The notes under the pieces are model-generated. The model made no database searches. It was not told where the DNA came from and saw nothing but the letters and a program-made list of their open reading frames with translations. Positions 23,163 through 31,324 of a stretch of 64,000 bases of DNA are shown here, piece by piece (position 1 is the stretch's first letter; each line of letters opens with the position of its first letter). Both the position numbers and the translations under genes were made by a program. The stretch is from NCBI RefSeq assembly GCF_018599245.1, contig NZ_JAHEVJ010000003.1, positions 124,001-188,000 on the forward strand, written 5' to 3'. This DNA is from Aliiroseovarius lamellibrachiae (GTDB lineage: Bacteria > Pseudomonadota > Alphaproteobacteria > Rhodobacterales > Rhodobacteraceae).

Positions 23163-26100
23163 ATGGGCAAGCCAGAAATAACACTGAATGATCGCTTTGA
23201 TTTGACCAAAGAACAGGTTTTGTTGAACGGAACCCAAGCCTTGGTGCGCCTGATGTTGATGCAAAAGGCCCGTGATAAAGCCGCAGGGCTGAACACGGCG
23301 GGTTATGTCACCGGGTATCGCGGATCCCCCCTTGGGGCGGTGGATTTGTGGATGGGGCGTTCCAGCAAGGTGTTGAAAGAAAACGACGTTCTCTTTCATC
23401 CGGGCCTGAATGAAGACCTCGCCGCAACCGCTCTTTGGGGCAGCCAACAGGCGGAATTGCGTGGTGAAGGGGCCCATGATGGGGTTTTTGGGCTGTGGTA
23501 TGGCAAAGGGCCGGGCGTGGACCGCACTGGCGACGTGATGCGCCATGCCAACATGGCCGGCTCTTCGCCGCATGGTGGCGTTTTGATGGCGATGGGCGAT
23601 GATCACACCGGCGAAAGCTCCACAGTATTGCACCAATCGGATTGGGCGATGGTGGACGCTTATATCCCTGTTTTATCCCCGGCAGGTGTGCAGGAAATCC
23701 TTGATTTTGGTATTTACGGCTACGGCCTTAGCCGATTTGCGGGCGTTTGGGCCGGTCTTAAAGTGATGAAAGACACGGTTGAGGCGACATCCGTGGTCGA
23801 TGGCCGCCCGGACCGGATGCAGCTGGTCACCCCCGATTTTGACATGCCCGAGGGCGGGTTGAACATTCGCCTGATGGATGACCGTATCCCGCAAGAAGCC
23901 CGCATGATTGATTATAAACGCTTCGCGGCCGAGGCTTTTGCCCGCGCCAACCGCATTGACCGTCGTGTTTGGGGCAAACCCGGGGCCAAGATCGGTTTTG
24001 TCGCGGCGGGTAAAAACTGGCTTGATCTGGTGCATGCGCTCAATCTTTTGGGCATTGATGATGCGGAGGCCGAACGCCTTGGCATCACCACCTATAAGGT
24101 CGGCCAAACCTTTCCGCTGGATATGCAAAGCTTTGAGGAATGGGCCGAGGGGCTTGATCTGGTTGTGGTGGTCGAAGAGAAACGCAAACTGATCGAAGTG
24201 CAGATCAAAGAAGCGCTGTTTGACAATCGCCAAGGGCGTCGCGTGTTTGGCTGGCACAAAGGCGATCTGTGGGAGGGCGGCAAACGGGTGGAACTGTTCC
24301 CAACCCGCTATGCGCTTGATCCGATGATGATTGCCGAAAAGCTGGGTGGGATCTTGATCGACGAGGGGCGCGGCACCGATGCGGTCAAAGCCGGGCTGGA
24401 TCAAATTCTACAAGCGAAACAAGCGGATAACGCGTCGGATATTGCCGCACGCCTGCCGTTTTTCTGCTCAGGCTGCCCGCATAACACATCCACAAAAGTG
24501 CCTGAAGGCACGCGGGCGTATGCCGGAATTGGCTGTCATTACATGGTGCAATGGATGGACCGTTCGACCACTGGGTTCACCCAGATGGGCGGCGAGGGGG
24601 CCAATTGGATCGGCGAAGCGCCGTTTTCCACCACCGAGCATGTGTTCCAGAATTTGGGCGACGGGACCTATAACCACTCTGGTATTTTAGCCCTGCGCGC
24701 TGCCCTCGCCTCAGATGCCAATATCACCTATAAAATCCTTTATAATGATGCGGTTGCCATGACCGGTGGTCAGGAAAACGAGGGCGGTTTGGACGCGGTG
24801 CGCATTGCGCGCGAGGTGCAGGCAGCGGGCGTGGATCACATTGCGCTGGTGTATGACGACAAAGAAGACGTGGATCTGGCAGCCTTTCCCAAGGGGCTGA
24901 CCCATCACACCCGAGACGAGCTGTTGGAGGTTGAGCGAAAGTTTAGCAAAATCAAGGGCGTGTCTGTGATCCTTTATATCCAGACCTGTGCCGCCGAAAA
25001 ACGGCGTCGGCGCAAACGCGGGCTTTTCCCCGATCCGGATAAGCGGATTTTCATCAACCCGGACATTTGCGAAGGCTGCGGCGATTGCGGTGTGCAATCC
25101 AACTGTGTGTCGATTGTGCCGCTGGAAACCGAACTGGGCCGCAAGCGTGCGATTGACCAATCCAGCTGTAACAAAGATTTTAGCTGCGTAAACGGGTTCT
25201 GCCCCAGCTTTGTGTCTGTCTCTGGCGCCAAGGTGAAAAAGGCGGCCACAGCAGAGCTTGATTTGCCGGATATGCCACACCCCGACTTGCCCGCCATCAA
25301 CGGCACCTTCAACACGGTGATCACCGGCGTTGGCGGCACCGGCGTTGTGACCATTGGTGCCATTCTGGCGCAAGCGGCGCATATTGATGGCAAGGGCGCT
25401 GGCATGATGGAAATGGCCGGGCTTGCGCAAAAAGGCGGCGCGGTCACCGTGCATTTGCGCCTTGCGGAAAAGCCCGATGATATCTCGGCCATCCGTGTGG
25501 CCACGGGCGAATGTGACGCGCTGATTGGCTGTGATCTGGTGGTTTCGGCGGCCTCGACCACGCTTGGTCTGACCAAAACGGACCGCACCGGTGCGATTGT
25601 CGACAGCCATGAAACCGTGACTGGGGAATTCACCCGCGACAAGGATTTCACCATCCCCGGTGATCGTTTGCAATTGTCGCTAGAGGCGCGCTTGCGCGAC
25701 CGTGTCAGCCTGTTTGACGCAACCGAGCTTGCCCGCATCTTGATGGGGGACAGCATCTTTTCCAACATGATGGTGCTGGGCGCGAGCTGGCAGGCGGGCC
25801 TTGTGCCGCTGACGTTTGAGGCGTTGATGCACGCGATTGACCTAAATGGCCAAGCGCCGGATCGCAACAAACGCGCGTTTGACATTGGGCGCTGGGCCTA
25901 TCTGCATCCTGCTGAGGCGGACGGATATGTCGACGCAGACGTTGTTGAACCGCCCAAAACGCTTGAGGAAAAGATCGCCTTCCGCGTGGATCATCTGACC
26001 CAATACCAAGACGCGGCTTACGCGGATCGGTACGCATCGTTGGTGGCGAAGATACCAGAAGAGCTGCGCGAAGCGGTGGCGCTCGGTTATCATAAGCTGT

Positions 26101-26579
26101 TGGCATATAAAGACGAATATGAGGTGGCGCGCCTGATCTGTGACACCCGCGCCAAGGCTGAGGCTGAGTTTGATGGCGATCTGACCCTGTCATACCACAT
26201 GGCCCCGCCGATCCTTGGGGGGGTGGATGCCAATGGTCGTCCGAAGAAACGCGAATTTGGCGCGTGGTTTGCCAAGTTGGCGCCAATGCTGGCGCGGCTG
26301 AAGACCCTGCGTGGTACGTCGTTTGACCTATTTGGCCGCACGGAAGAGCGCAAAATGGAGCGGGCTTTGATTGCGCAATATGAGGCGGATATTGACGTGG
26401 TGATGACGCTGTTGACGGCGGACAACCTGTCCACGGCGCGGGCTTTGGCACAGCTGCCGCTTGAGATCCGTGGATTTGGACCGGTAAAGGCCGAAACCGC
26501 GGCAAAAGCGGCAAAAACCCGCGAGTCCCTTCTGGCTGAGTTGCGCGAGGGGGCCGGCGCCCAGCACGCCGCTGAATAA
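23163..26579 (+). CDS. Indolepyruvate ferredoxin oxidoreductase, fused single-chain form
   Basis: 1,138 residues from ATG 23163, preceded by GGGAGGG; an upstream TTG at 23112 is rejected. The N-terminal pyruvate-oxidoreductase-like domain has YRGSPLGAVD. A TPP-binding domain carries FFCSGCPHN and GIGCHYM. A ferredoxin-like site around residues 637-650 (NPDICEGCGDCGVQSNC, plus CNKDFSCVNGFC) follows, then a gamma-type domain from about 715 (ITGVGGTGVVTIG). It decarboxylates aryl or branched 2-oxoacids to acyl-CoA, reducing ferredoxin. In roseobacters such single-chain forms occur instead of separate iorA and iorB. It has a divergent LysR gene and its own terminator. Confidence 0.93.
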   Translation: MGKPEITLNDRFDLTKEQVLLNGTQALVRLMLMQKARDKAAGLNTAGYVTGYRGSPLGAVDLWMGRSSKVLKENDVLFHPGLNEDLAATALWGSQQAELRGEGAHDGVFGLWYGKGPGVDRTGDVMRHANMAGSSPHGGVLMAMGDDHTGESSTVLHQSDWAMVDAYIPVLSPAGVQEILDFGIYGYGLSRFAGVWAGLKVMKDTVEATSVVDGRPDRMQLVTPDFDMPEGGLNIRLMDDRIPQEARMIDYKRFAAEAFARANRIDRRVWGKPGAKIGFVAAGKNWLDLVHALNLLGIDDAEAERLGITTYKVGQTFPLDMQSFEEWAEGLDLVVVVEEKRKLIEVQIKEALFDNRQGRRVFGWHKGDLWEGGKRVELFPTRYALDPMMIAEKLGGILIDEGRGTDAVKAGLDQILQAKQADNASDIAARLPFFCSGCPHNTSTKVPEGTRAYAGIGCHYMVQWMDRSTTGFTQMGGEGANWIGEAPFSTTEHVFQNLGDGTYNHSGILALRAALASDANITYKILYNDAVAMTGGQENEGGLDAVRIAREVQAAGVDHIALVYDDKEDVDLAAFPKGLTHHTRDELLEVERKFSKIKGVSVILYIQTCAAEKRRRRKRGLFPDPDKRIFINPDICEGCGDCGVQSNCVSIVPLETELGRKRAIDQSSCNKDFSCVNGFCPSFVSVSGAKVKKAATAELDLPDMPHPDLPAINGTFNTVITGVGGTGVVTIGAILAQAAHIDGKGAGMMEMAGLAQKGGAVTVHLRLAEKPDDISAIRVATGECDALIGCDLVVSAASTTLGLTKTDRTGAIVDSHETVTGEFTRDKDFTIPGDRLQLSLEARLRDRVSLFDATELARILMGDSIFSNMMVLGASWQAGLVPLTFEALMHAIDLNGQAPDRNKRAFDIGRWAYLHPAEADGYVDADVVEPPKTLEEKIAFRVDHLTQYQDAAYADRYASLVAKIPEELREAVALGYHKLLAYKDEYEVARLICDTRAKAEAEFDGDLTLSYHMAPPILGGVDANGRPKKREFGAWFAKLAPMLARLKTLRGTSFDLFGRTEERKMERALIAQYEADIDVVMTLLTADNLSTARALAQLPLEIRGFGPVKAETAAKAAKTRESLLAELREGAGAQHAAE

Positions 26580-26607
26580 CCCGCGCAGATAGGGACGTTG
26601 GTGAAAT

Positions 26608-26639
26608 TGGCCGTGCCTGTTGGGGCGCGGCCATTTTTG
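26608..26639 (+). terminator. Terminator after the indolepyruvate oxidoreductase
   Basis: TGGCCGTGCC (26608-26617) pairs with GGCGCGGCCA (26624-26633) with one G-U pair around a 6-base loop, followed by TTTTTG. Confidence 0.75.
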
Positions 26640-26792
26640 TATTGAAACCACAATGCTGCAAGGCTGATGCAATCTGCCGCGTATCTTAAATCCACCATAG
26701 ATTTCCGCCTAAATTCGACCTATGCCTTGTGGAACGTTCCAAACCCAGTTGCGGGGGCGGACTACGCAGGCAAAAGCAGAAGGACGAGGCGC

Positions 26793-27605
26793 ATGGCGGT
26801 AGGGATTTTCGATTCAGGATTGGGCGGATTGACGGTTCTGGATGCGGTGGCCAAGCGTCTGCCAGATGTGGATTTCGTCTATTATGCCGACAGCGCCCAT
26901 GCGCCTTATGGGGTGCGGGATGCGGATAATATCTATGATTTGACCACGCAGGCGGTGTCGGCGCTGTGGGATCAGGGCTGTGATCTGGTGATTCTGGCCT
27001 GTAACACCGCCTCGGCCGCGGCCCTTCGCCGAATGCAGGAAAGCTGGATCCCGTCTGACAAACGTGTGCTTGGGGTGTTTGTGCCCCTCATTGAGGCGAT
27101 GACCGAACGCGATTGGGGGGATAATTCCCCACCGCGCGAGGTCGAGGTGAAACATGTGGCGCTGTTTGCCACGCCCGCCACCGTTTCCAGCCGGGCCTTT
27201 CAGCGTGAACTTGCGTTCCGCGCCATTGGTGTGGACGTCGAGGCGCAGGCTTGCGGCGGTGTGGTTGATGCCATTGAAGACGGTGACATGATCTTGGCGG
27301 AAGCTTTGGTGAACAGCCATGTGGATGCTTTGAAACGGAAAATGCCATCCCCGCAGGCGGCCATTCTGGGCTGTACCCATTACCCGTTGATGGAAAAGGA
27401 ATTCCAGGCGGCCTTGGGCGAGGGTGTGAAAGTCTTTAGCCAGGCCAATCTTGTCGCTGACAGTCTGGCCGATTATCTGGATCGCCACCCACAAATGCGC
27501 GGCACGGGCACGGGCAGCAAGTTCCTGACCACGGGAAACCCGGAAAAAGTCTCGAACCGCGCAACACAGTTCTTGCGACGAAAGATCACGTTTGAAGCAG
27601 CCTGA
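26793..27605 (+). CDS. murI: Glutamate racemase
   Basis: 270 residues from ATG 26793, preceded by AAGGACGAGG; the longer in-frame reading from 26667 is rejected. It makes D-glutamate for peptidoglycan. Catalytic cysteines are Cys70 (LACNTAS) and Cys194 (LGCTHYPL), with the N-terminal [11 protein letters not shown] and [11 protein letters not shown] motifs. A short acidic insertion ([19 protein letters not shown]) is seen after the first catalytic loop. argC follows 53 bp later and may share the transcript. Confidence 0.95.
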   Translation: MAVGIFDSGLGGLTVLDAVAKRLPDVDFVYYADSAHAPYGVRDADNIYDLTTQAVSALWDQGCDLVILACNTASAAALRRMQESWIPSDKRVLGVFVPLIEAMTERDWGDNSPPREVEVKHVALFATPATVSSRAFQRELAFRAIGVDVEAQACGGVVDAIEDGDMILAEALVNSHVDALKRKMPSPQAAILGCTHYPLMEKEFQAALGEGVKVFSQANLVADSLADYLDRHPQMRGTGTGSKFLTTGNPEKVSNRATQFLRRKITFEAA

Positions 27606-27658
27606 TTGAAGACCGCAATCAAAACCCTTAGATCTTTTGAAACTCGTAGGAGGTCATG

Positions 27659-28687
27659 ATGACCCACAAAATCGCTATTCTTGGCGCGTCTGGTTACACG
27701 GGTGCGGAACTTGTCCGGTTGATCGCCACCCATCCAACAATGGAAATTGTTGCGCTGTCGGCTGACCGTAAGGCCGGGATGGAGATGGCAGAGGTCTATC
27801 CGCATCTGCGCCATCTGGAGCTGCCGACTTTGGTGAAGATGGACCAGATTGATTTCTCGAACGTCGATCTGGCCTTTGCTGCGTTGCCCCATGGGCTGTC
27901 GCAGGCCTTGGTGCGTGATCTGCCTGAGCATGTGAAAGTGGTCGACCTCGGCGCGGATTTCCGGCTGCGCGATCCTGCGGAATATGAGAAATGGTACGGC
28001 GCGCCCCATGTGGCCACGGAGCTGCAAAAAACCGCTGTTTACGGCCTGACCGAGTTTTACCGCGAAGACATCAAAAATGCGCGTTTGGTGGCGGGCACGG
28101 GTTGCAACGCGGCGACCGTGCAGTTTGCGCTTAATCCGTTGATTGCCAAGGGCTTGATTGATCTTGATACGATCATTTGTGATTTGAAAAACGGGTTGTC
28201 CGGGGCCGGGCGGTCATTGAAGGAAAACATGCTGTTTGCCGAACGCTCTACCGATGTGATGGGCTATGCGCAGGGTGGCAAGCACCGGCATCTGGGCGAG
28301 TTTGATCAAGAGTTTTCAAAGCTGGCGGGACGTGATGTGCGCATCATCTTTACCCCGCATCTAGTGCCGGTCAATCGCGGCATTTTGGCGGATTGCTATG
28401 TGCGCGGTGATGCGGATGAAATACACGCAGAGCTTGTTGATGCGTATCAAGACGAGCCATTTGTGACCGTGCTACCCATGGGGCAAATGCCCGGCATGGG
28501 GCAGGTGGCGGGATCAAACCAATGTCACATTGGCGTGGTCGCGGACCGGATCGCAGGTCGTGCGATGGTGGTCTCGGCGCTGGATAACCTGTGCAAAGGC
28601 TCGTCGGGACAAGCGATGCAAAACGCGAACCTGATGCTGGGCGAAGATGAAACCACGGGGCTGATGTTGGCACCGATTTTCCCGTAA
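27659..28687 (+). CDS. argC: N-acetyl-gamma-glutamyl-phosphate reductase
   Basis: 342 residues. There are two adjacent ATG codons; the second (27659) is better spaced from the TAGGAGG site, while the first would leave only two bases. NADPH-binding [15 protein letters not shown] at the N terminus and catalytic Cys149 in AGTGCNAAT identify Arg[12 protein letters not shown] and [17 protein letters not shown] are conserved C-terminal blocks. It reduces N-acetylglutamyl phosphate to the semialdehyde in arginine synthesis. ccmE begins 62 bp downstream. Confidence 0.96.
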   Translation: MTHKIAILGASGYTGAELVRLIATHPTMEIVALSADRKAGMEMAEVYPHLRHLELPTLVKMDQIDFSNVDLAFAALPHGLSQALVRDLPEHVKVVDLGADFRLRDPAEYEKWYGAPHVATELQKTAVYGLTEFYREDIKNARLVAGTGCNAATVQFALNPLIAKGLIDLDTIICDLKNGLSGAGRSLKENMLFAERSTDVMGYAQGGKHRHLGEFDQEFSKLAGRDVRIIFTPHLVPVNRGILADCYVRGDADEIHAELVDAYQDEPFVTVLPMGQMPGMGQVAGSNQCHIGVVADRIAGRAMVVSALDNLCKGSSGQAMQNANLMLGEDETTGLMLAPIFP

Positions 28688-28749
28688 GGCGTATTGCCTG
28701 GGAAACAGTTTAGCCCCTTGTTGCAAGGGATGTGAAAGGAGTGTCCCGG

Positions 28750-29202
28750 ATGGCTGGGATGAAGAACCTTAAGAAAACGCGCCGCATTCAGGTGATTGCT
28801 TTGGCCTTTGTGGCGTTGGCAATCTCGACCGGTTTGATCGGCTATGCGCTTCAGGATGGGATCAACTATTACCGGTCCCCGACCGAAGTGATCGCGAAAC
28901 CGCCTGCGCCAAACGAAGTGTTCCGCATGGGCGGGCTGGTGTCCGATGGGTCCATTGTGCGCGGGCAAAGCGAAACGGTGACTTTTTCGGTGACAGATGG
29001 TGGCGAAGTGATCCCGGTCAGCTATACCGGCGTGTTGCCTGATCTTTTTGGTGAAAACCAAGGGATGATTGGCACCGGATCTTATGTGGACGGGGTGTTT
29101 GTGGCCTCGGAAATTCTCGCCAAACATGATGAGAATTACATGCCAAAAGAGGTGCTTGATAGCCTGAAAGAAACCGGCGTGTATGTGGAGCCGTCCTCCT
29201 GA
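28750..29202 (+). CDS. ccmE: Cytochrome c maturation heme chaperone CcmE
   Basis: 150 residues from ATG 28750 (AAGGAG upstream). An N-terminal cytoplasmic basic segment (KNLKKTRRIQ) and one membrane span (VIALAFVALAISTGLIGYAL) anchor a periplasmic OB-fold domain. Heme-attaching His126 sits in AKHDENYMP, the family signature. CcmE carries heme from CcmABCD to the CcmF/H ligase. Here ccmF and ccmH follow only after a five-gene lysis cassette, and the other ccm genes are not in the window. Confidence 0.95.
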   Translation: MAGMKNLKKTRRIQVIALAFVALAISTGLIGYALQDGINYYRSPTEVIAKPPAPNEVFRMGGLVSDGSIVRGQSETVTFSVTDGGEVIPVSYTGVLPDLFGENQGMIGTGSYVDGVFVASEILAKHDENYMPKEVLDSLKETGVYVEPSS

Positions 29203-29213
29203 TTTCCACAATC

Positions 29214-29227
29214 TTAACGTAATTTAA
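29214..29227 (+). promoter_or_regulatory. TTAA-N6-TTAA motif upstream of the lysis cassette
   Basis: TTAACGTAATTTAA lies 41-54 bp before the endolysin start. It resembles the CtrA box (TTAA-N7-TTAA) but the spacer is one base short. CtrA is known to control GTA genes in Rhodobacter, so the motif is worth noting, but as a degenerate match only. Confidence 0.3.
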
Positions 29228-29267
29228 CCAGCCTTATCCCCGTGTTGAACCGCGGGGAGAGGCCCGG

Positions 29268-29879
29268 ATGAAAAGCGTTGACGAGATCGCAGATGAGATC
29301 ATTGCCCGCGAAGGCGGCTATGTGAACGACCCCAGTGACCCGGGGGGCGCGACCAAATACGGTGTCACAATCCATACAATGCGCGGGCTTGGGCTTGATC
29401 TGACCGGGGACGGGAAGGTCACGACGCAGGACGTGAAGGCATTGAGCCGCGATCAGGCGCGCGACATTTTTGTGCGTCACTATTTCAAACGTCCCCGCAT
29501 CGCTGAATTGCCCCTGCCGCTTCAGGCGTCGGTGTTTGATATGTATGTCAACTCTGGCGGCAATGCGGTGCGGATTTTACAGCGCCTTCTTGGCAAGATG
29601 GGGTTTCGCGCCGCTGTTGATGGCGCTTTGGGGCCGCAAACCCTTGGGGCGGCGCGATTGGCCCATGCGGCGGCACCGGACCATCTGGCGGATGCCTATG
29701 GGATTGAACGGCGCAATTATTATTACCGTCTGGCCGATCAACGCACCGCATCGCGCAAATATGCGCGGCGTAAGGATGGCGGAAAAGGTGGATGGATCCG
29801 CCGGGCCGAGGAATTCATTGCGCCAAAATATCACCTTTCCAACAAAGAGCATCGTGAGAGGGTCGCGAAATGGGGGTAA
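29268..29879 (+). CDS. GH108-type endolysin, GTA lysis cassette
   Basis: 203 residues. The N-terminal domain starts with DEIIAREGGYVNDPSDPGGATKYGVT, in which Glu15 is the catalytic acid of GH108/TtsA-type N-acetylmuramidases. A peptidoglycan-binding-like segment (ILQRLLGKMGFRAAVDGALGPQTLGAA) lies at about 98-130. There is no signal peptide, so it would depend on a holin. ATG 29268 follows GGGGAGAGG. The next gene, a GTA-type holin, overlaps its end. The pair matches the endolysin-holin module that releases gene transfer agents in Rhodobacter capsulatus. Confidence 0.88.
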   Translation: MKSVDEIADEIIAREGGYVNDPSDPGGATKYGVTIHTMRGLGLDLTGDGKVTTQDVKALSRDQARDIFVRHYFKRPRIAELPLPLQASVFDMYVNSGGNAVRILQRLLGKMGFRAAVDGALGPQTLGAARLAHAAAPDHLADAYGIERRNYYYRLADQRTASRKYARRKDGGKGGWIRRAEEFIAPKYHLSNKEHRERVAKWG

Positions 29880-30487
29880 TGGGATCACTTTTCAATATTC
29901 TCTTTGGCGGCGGGCGCAATGTGATCCGTGACACCGCAGAGGTGTTTGTGGAAAACCGCGAGGCGGGGGCCGTGCGCGATGTGGATCTGCACCGCGCCAC
30001 GTTAGAGGCGTATGCCGCCGAATTTATGCACCCCCAGAAAGGGATGTTTGATCGGTTTATGGATGGGCTTAATCGCCTGCCTCGTCCGGCGCTGGCCTTG
30101 GGCACATTGGGGCTGTTTACGGCGGCGATGGTGGACCCTATTTGGTTCGCGTCCCGGATGCAGGGGATTTCGCTTGTGCCTGACCCTTTGTGGTGGCTGC
30201 TCGGTGCCATTGTGAGTTTTTACTTTGGCGCGCGGCATCAGGCGAAGGGGCAGGAGTTTCAACGCTCTATCGCCACGACCCTGTCGCGCACGGATGAGGT
30301 GCGGCGCAATATTGAGGGGCTGACGGGGCACGCCGCAGCCGGCCAAAGCCCCCCCCCTTCCACGCCGCTTTCCTTTCGGGGCATTGCAGGGCCCAAACCT
30401 GCATTAAAGGCGCAAGCCGTTGATACATCGGGCAATGCGGCCCTTGTGGATTGGGTTAAGTCGAGGGGGCGCACTGGTGGGAAGTGA
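29870..30487 (+). CDS. Holin of the GTA-release type (GTA_holin_3TM)
   Basis: 205 residues; ATG 29870 has GAGAGGG upstream, and ATG 29879 (overlapping the endolysin stop) is an alternative. The N-terminal NILFGGGRNVIRDTAEVFVENREAG region is followed by FMHPQKGMFDRFMDGLNRLPRP, then two hydrophobic spans (ALALGTLGLFTAAMVDPIWFA and PDPLWWLLGAIVSFYFGARHQ) and a charged, Pro-rich tail. I recognise it as the holin family named for gene-transfer release. It makes the membrane pore that lets the endolysin reach the wall. It overlaps both neighbours. Confidence 0.85.
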   Translation: MGVMGSLFNILFGGGRNVIRDTAEVFVENREAGAVRDVDLHRATLEAYAAEFMHPQKGMFDRFMDGLNRLPRPALALGTLGLFTAAMVDPIWFASRMQGISLVPDPLWWLLGAIVSFYFGARHQAKGQEFQRSIATTLSRTDEVRRNIEGLTGHAAAGQSPPPSTPLSFRGIAGPKPALKAQAVDTSGNAALVDWVKSRGRTGGK

Positions 30488-30671
30488 CTTAATTCTGAAA
30501 CTCGTGTCTGAACACGGGCCTTGGGTTCTGTTGGTATTTTACCTGCTTTACCGTGATTTGCAAAAGGATCAGGCGACGCGTGCGGTGCTGGATAAAAACT
30601 CATCCATCCTGATTGAGATCACCACAATTATTCGCGAACGACTGCCATCCGGCGGAGGGTACGGGCGATGA
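30477..30671 (+). CDS. Small single-pass membrane protein of the lysis cassette, 64 residues
   Basis: I place the start at GTG 30477, because GAGGGGG lies 6 bases upstream. The gene overlaps the holin end by 11 bp, and its stop overlaps the next start (ATGA). The product has one hydrophobic segment (GPWVLLVFYLLY, residues 14-25) followed by a charged helix (RDLQKDQATRAVLDKNSSILIEITTIIRERL). This layout is like small phage accessory holin or spanin-like membrane peptides, but no family can be assigned. Its position argues for a role in lysis. Confidence 0.7.
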   Translation: MGSDLILKLVSEHGPWVLLVFYLLYRDLQKDQATRAVLDKNSSILIEITTIIRERLPSGGGYGR

Positions 30672-30793
30672 GGTGGGTTTTTGAAATGGTGAAAGAGCTG
30701 ATTTCCAATGCGCAGCTGCACCGATCAGTGGAACGAAACCAAAAGGCGGCGGCAGAGTTGGATGCGGTCGTGCGAGAGGTCTTGCAGAAATGA
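30668..30793 (+). CDS. Very small protein of the lysis cassette, 41 residues
   Basis: Start ATG 30668 overlaps the previous stop (ATGA) and its own stop overlaps the next start (ATGA). GGAGG lies 9 bases upstream. The product is an amphipathic helix beginning MRWVFEMVKELISNAQLHRS and ending in a charged AELDAVVREVLQK. There is no full membrane span. Perfect coupling on both sides and a good ribosome-binding site support a real gene. Function unknown. Confidence 0.62.
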   Translation: MRWVFEMVKELISNAQLHRSVERNQKAAAELDAVVREVLQK

Positions 30794-31212
30794 AACAGGC
30801 ATTTGTCTTGATGATGTTGATCGCACTGCTGTTGCAGGCGGGGTATCAATGGGCTGGCTATGATGTGGTGTATCAAATTGGCTATGGCGCGATCACCTTG
30901 ATGGGGCTGATGATCTCGCTGACATTCCTGTGGCTTTATGTGGTGCGCGCAACGCCCTTGGCACTTGGAATGGCCTATAGTTGGTCGGGCGCCAGCCTTG
31001 TTTTGGGGTGGTGGTGGATCTATTCGCTGTTGGGGGAGCCAGCTTGGGCGGCGGAAAGCCCCGCGCATTTTGTGTTTGTGGCGCTTTATTTGGTCGGGGC
31101 TCTATTACACTTTTCCGTGATCAATCGGTCGTTCGGGTGGCATGGGGCCATGTTTTTATGGCCGATCCTGGGTGCAGTTGTTCTGTCCAGCTTGATTTAC
31201 ATCATGACTTGA
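30790..31212 (+). CDS. Four-span membrane protein at the end of the lysis cassette
   Basis: 140 residues, almost wholly hydrophobic, with four predicted spans (about residues 4-22, 28-52, 60-82 and 90-137 with a short break). No charged motif or known domain is visible. ATG 30790 overlaps the previous stop and has GAGAGG upstream. It is the fifth and last gene of the overlapping run; ccmF follows 112 bp later. It may be a lysis accessory or a cytochrome-maturation membrane factor; I cannot tell which. Confidence 0.72.
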   Translation: MKQAFVLMMLIALLLQAGYQWAGYDVVYQIGYGAITLMGLMISLTFLWLYVVRATPLALGMAYSWSGASLVLGWWWIYSLLGEPAWAAESPAHFVFVALYLVGALLHFSVINRSFGWHGAMFLWPILGAVVLSSLIYIMT

Positions 31213-31324
31213 GCGTCCGGCTTGGTGAATAAGCGCATAACGGAATGAAAAGGCCGTGACTGGTTGCCGCATCGGAGACGCGGGGGGCTGGTCGGCCCCC
31301 GCGATAAGGACTAGACTGCGCGTC

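Noticed and set aside
24711-25673. 320-codon open frame antisense to the indolepyruvate oxidoreductase
   Set aside because: No start signals; the opposite-strand gene is certain.
29268-31212. Lysis genes considered as a prophage
   Set aside because: No capsid, terminase, integrase or attachment sites; the holin and endolysin types match the separate GTA release module.
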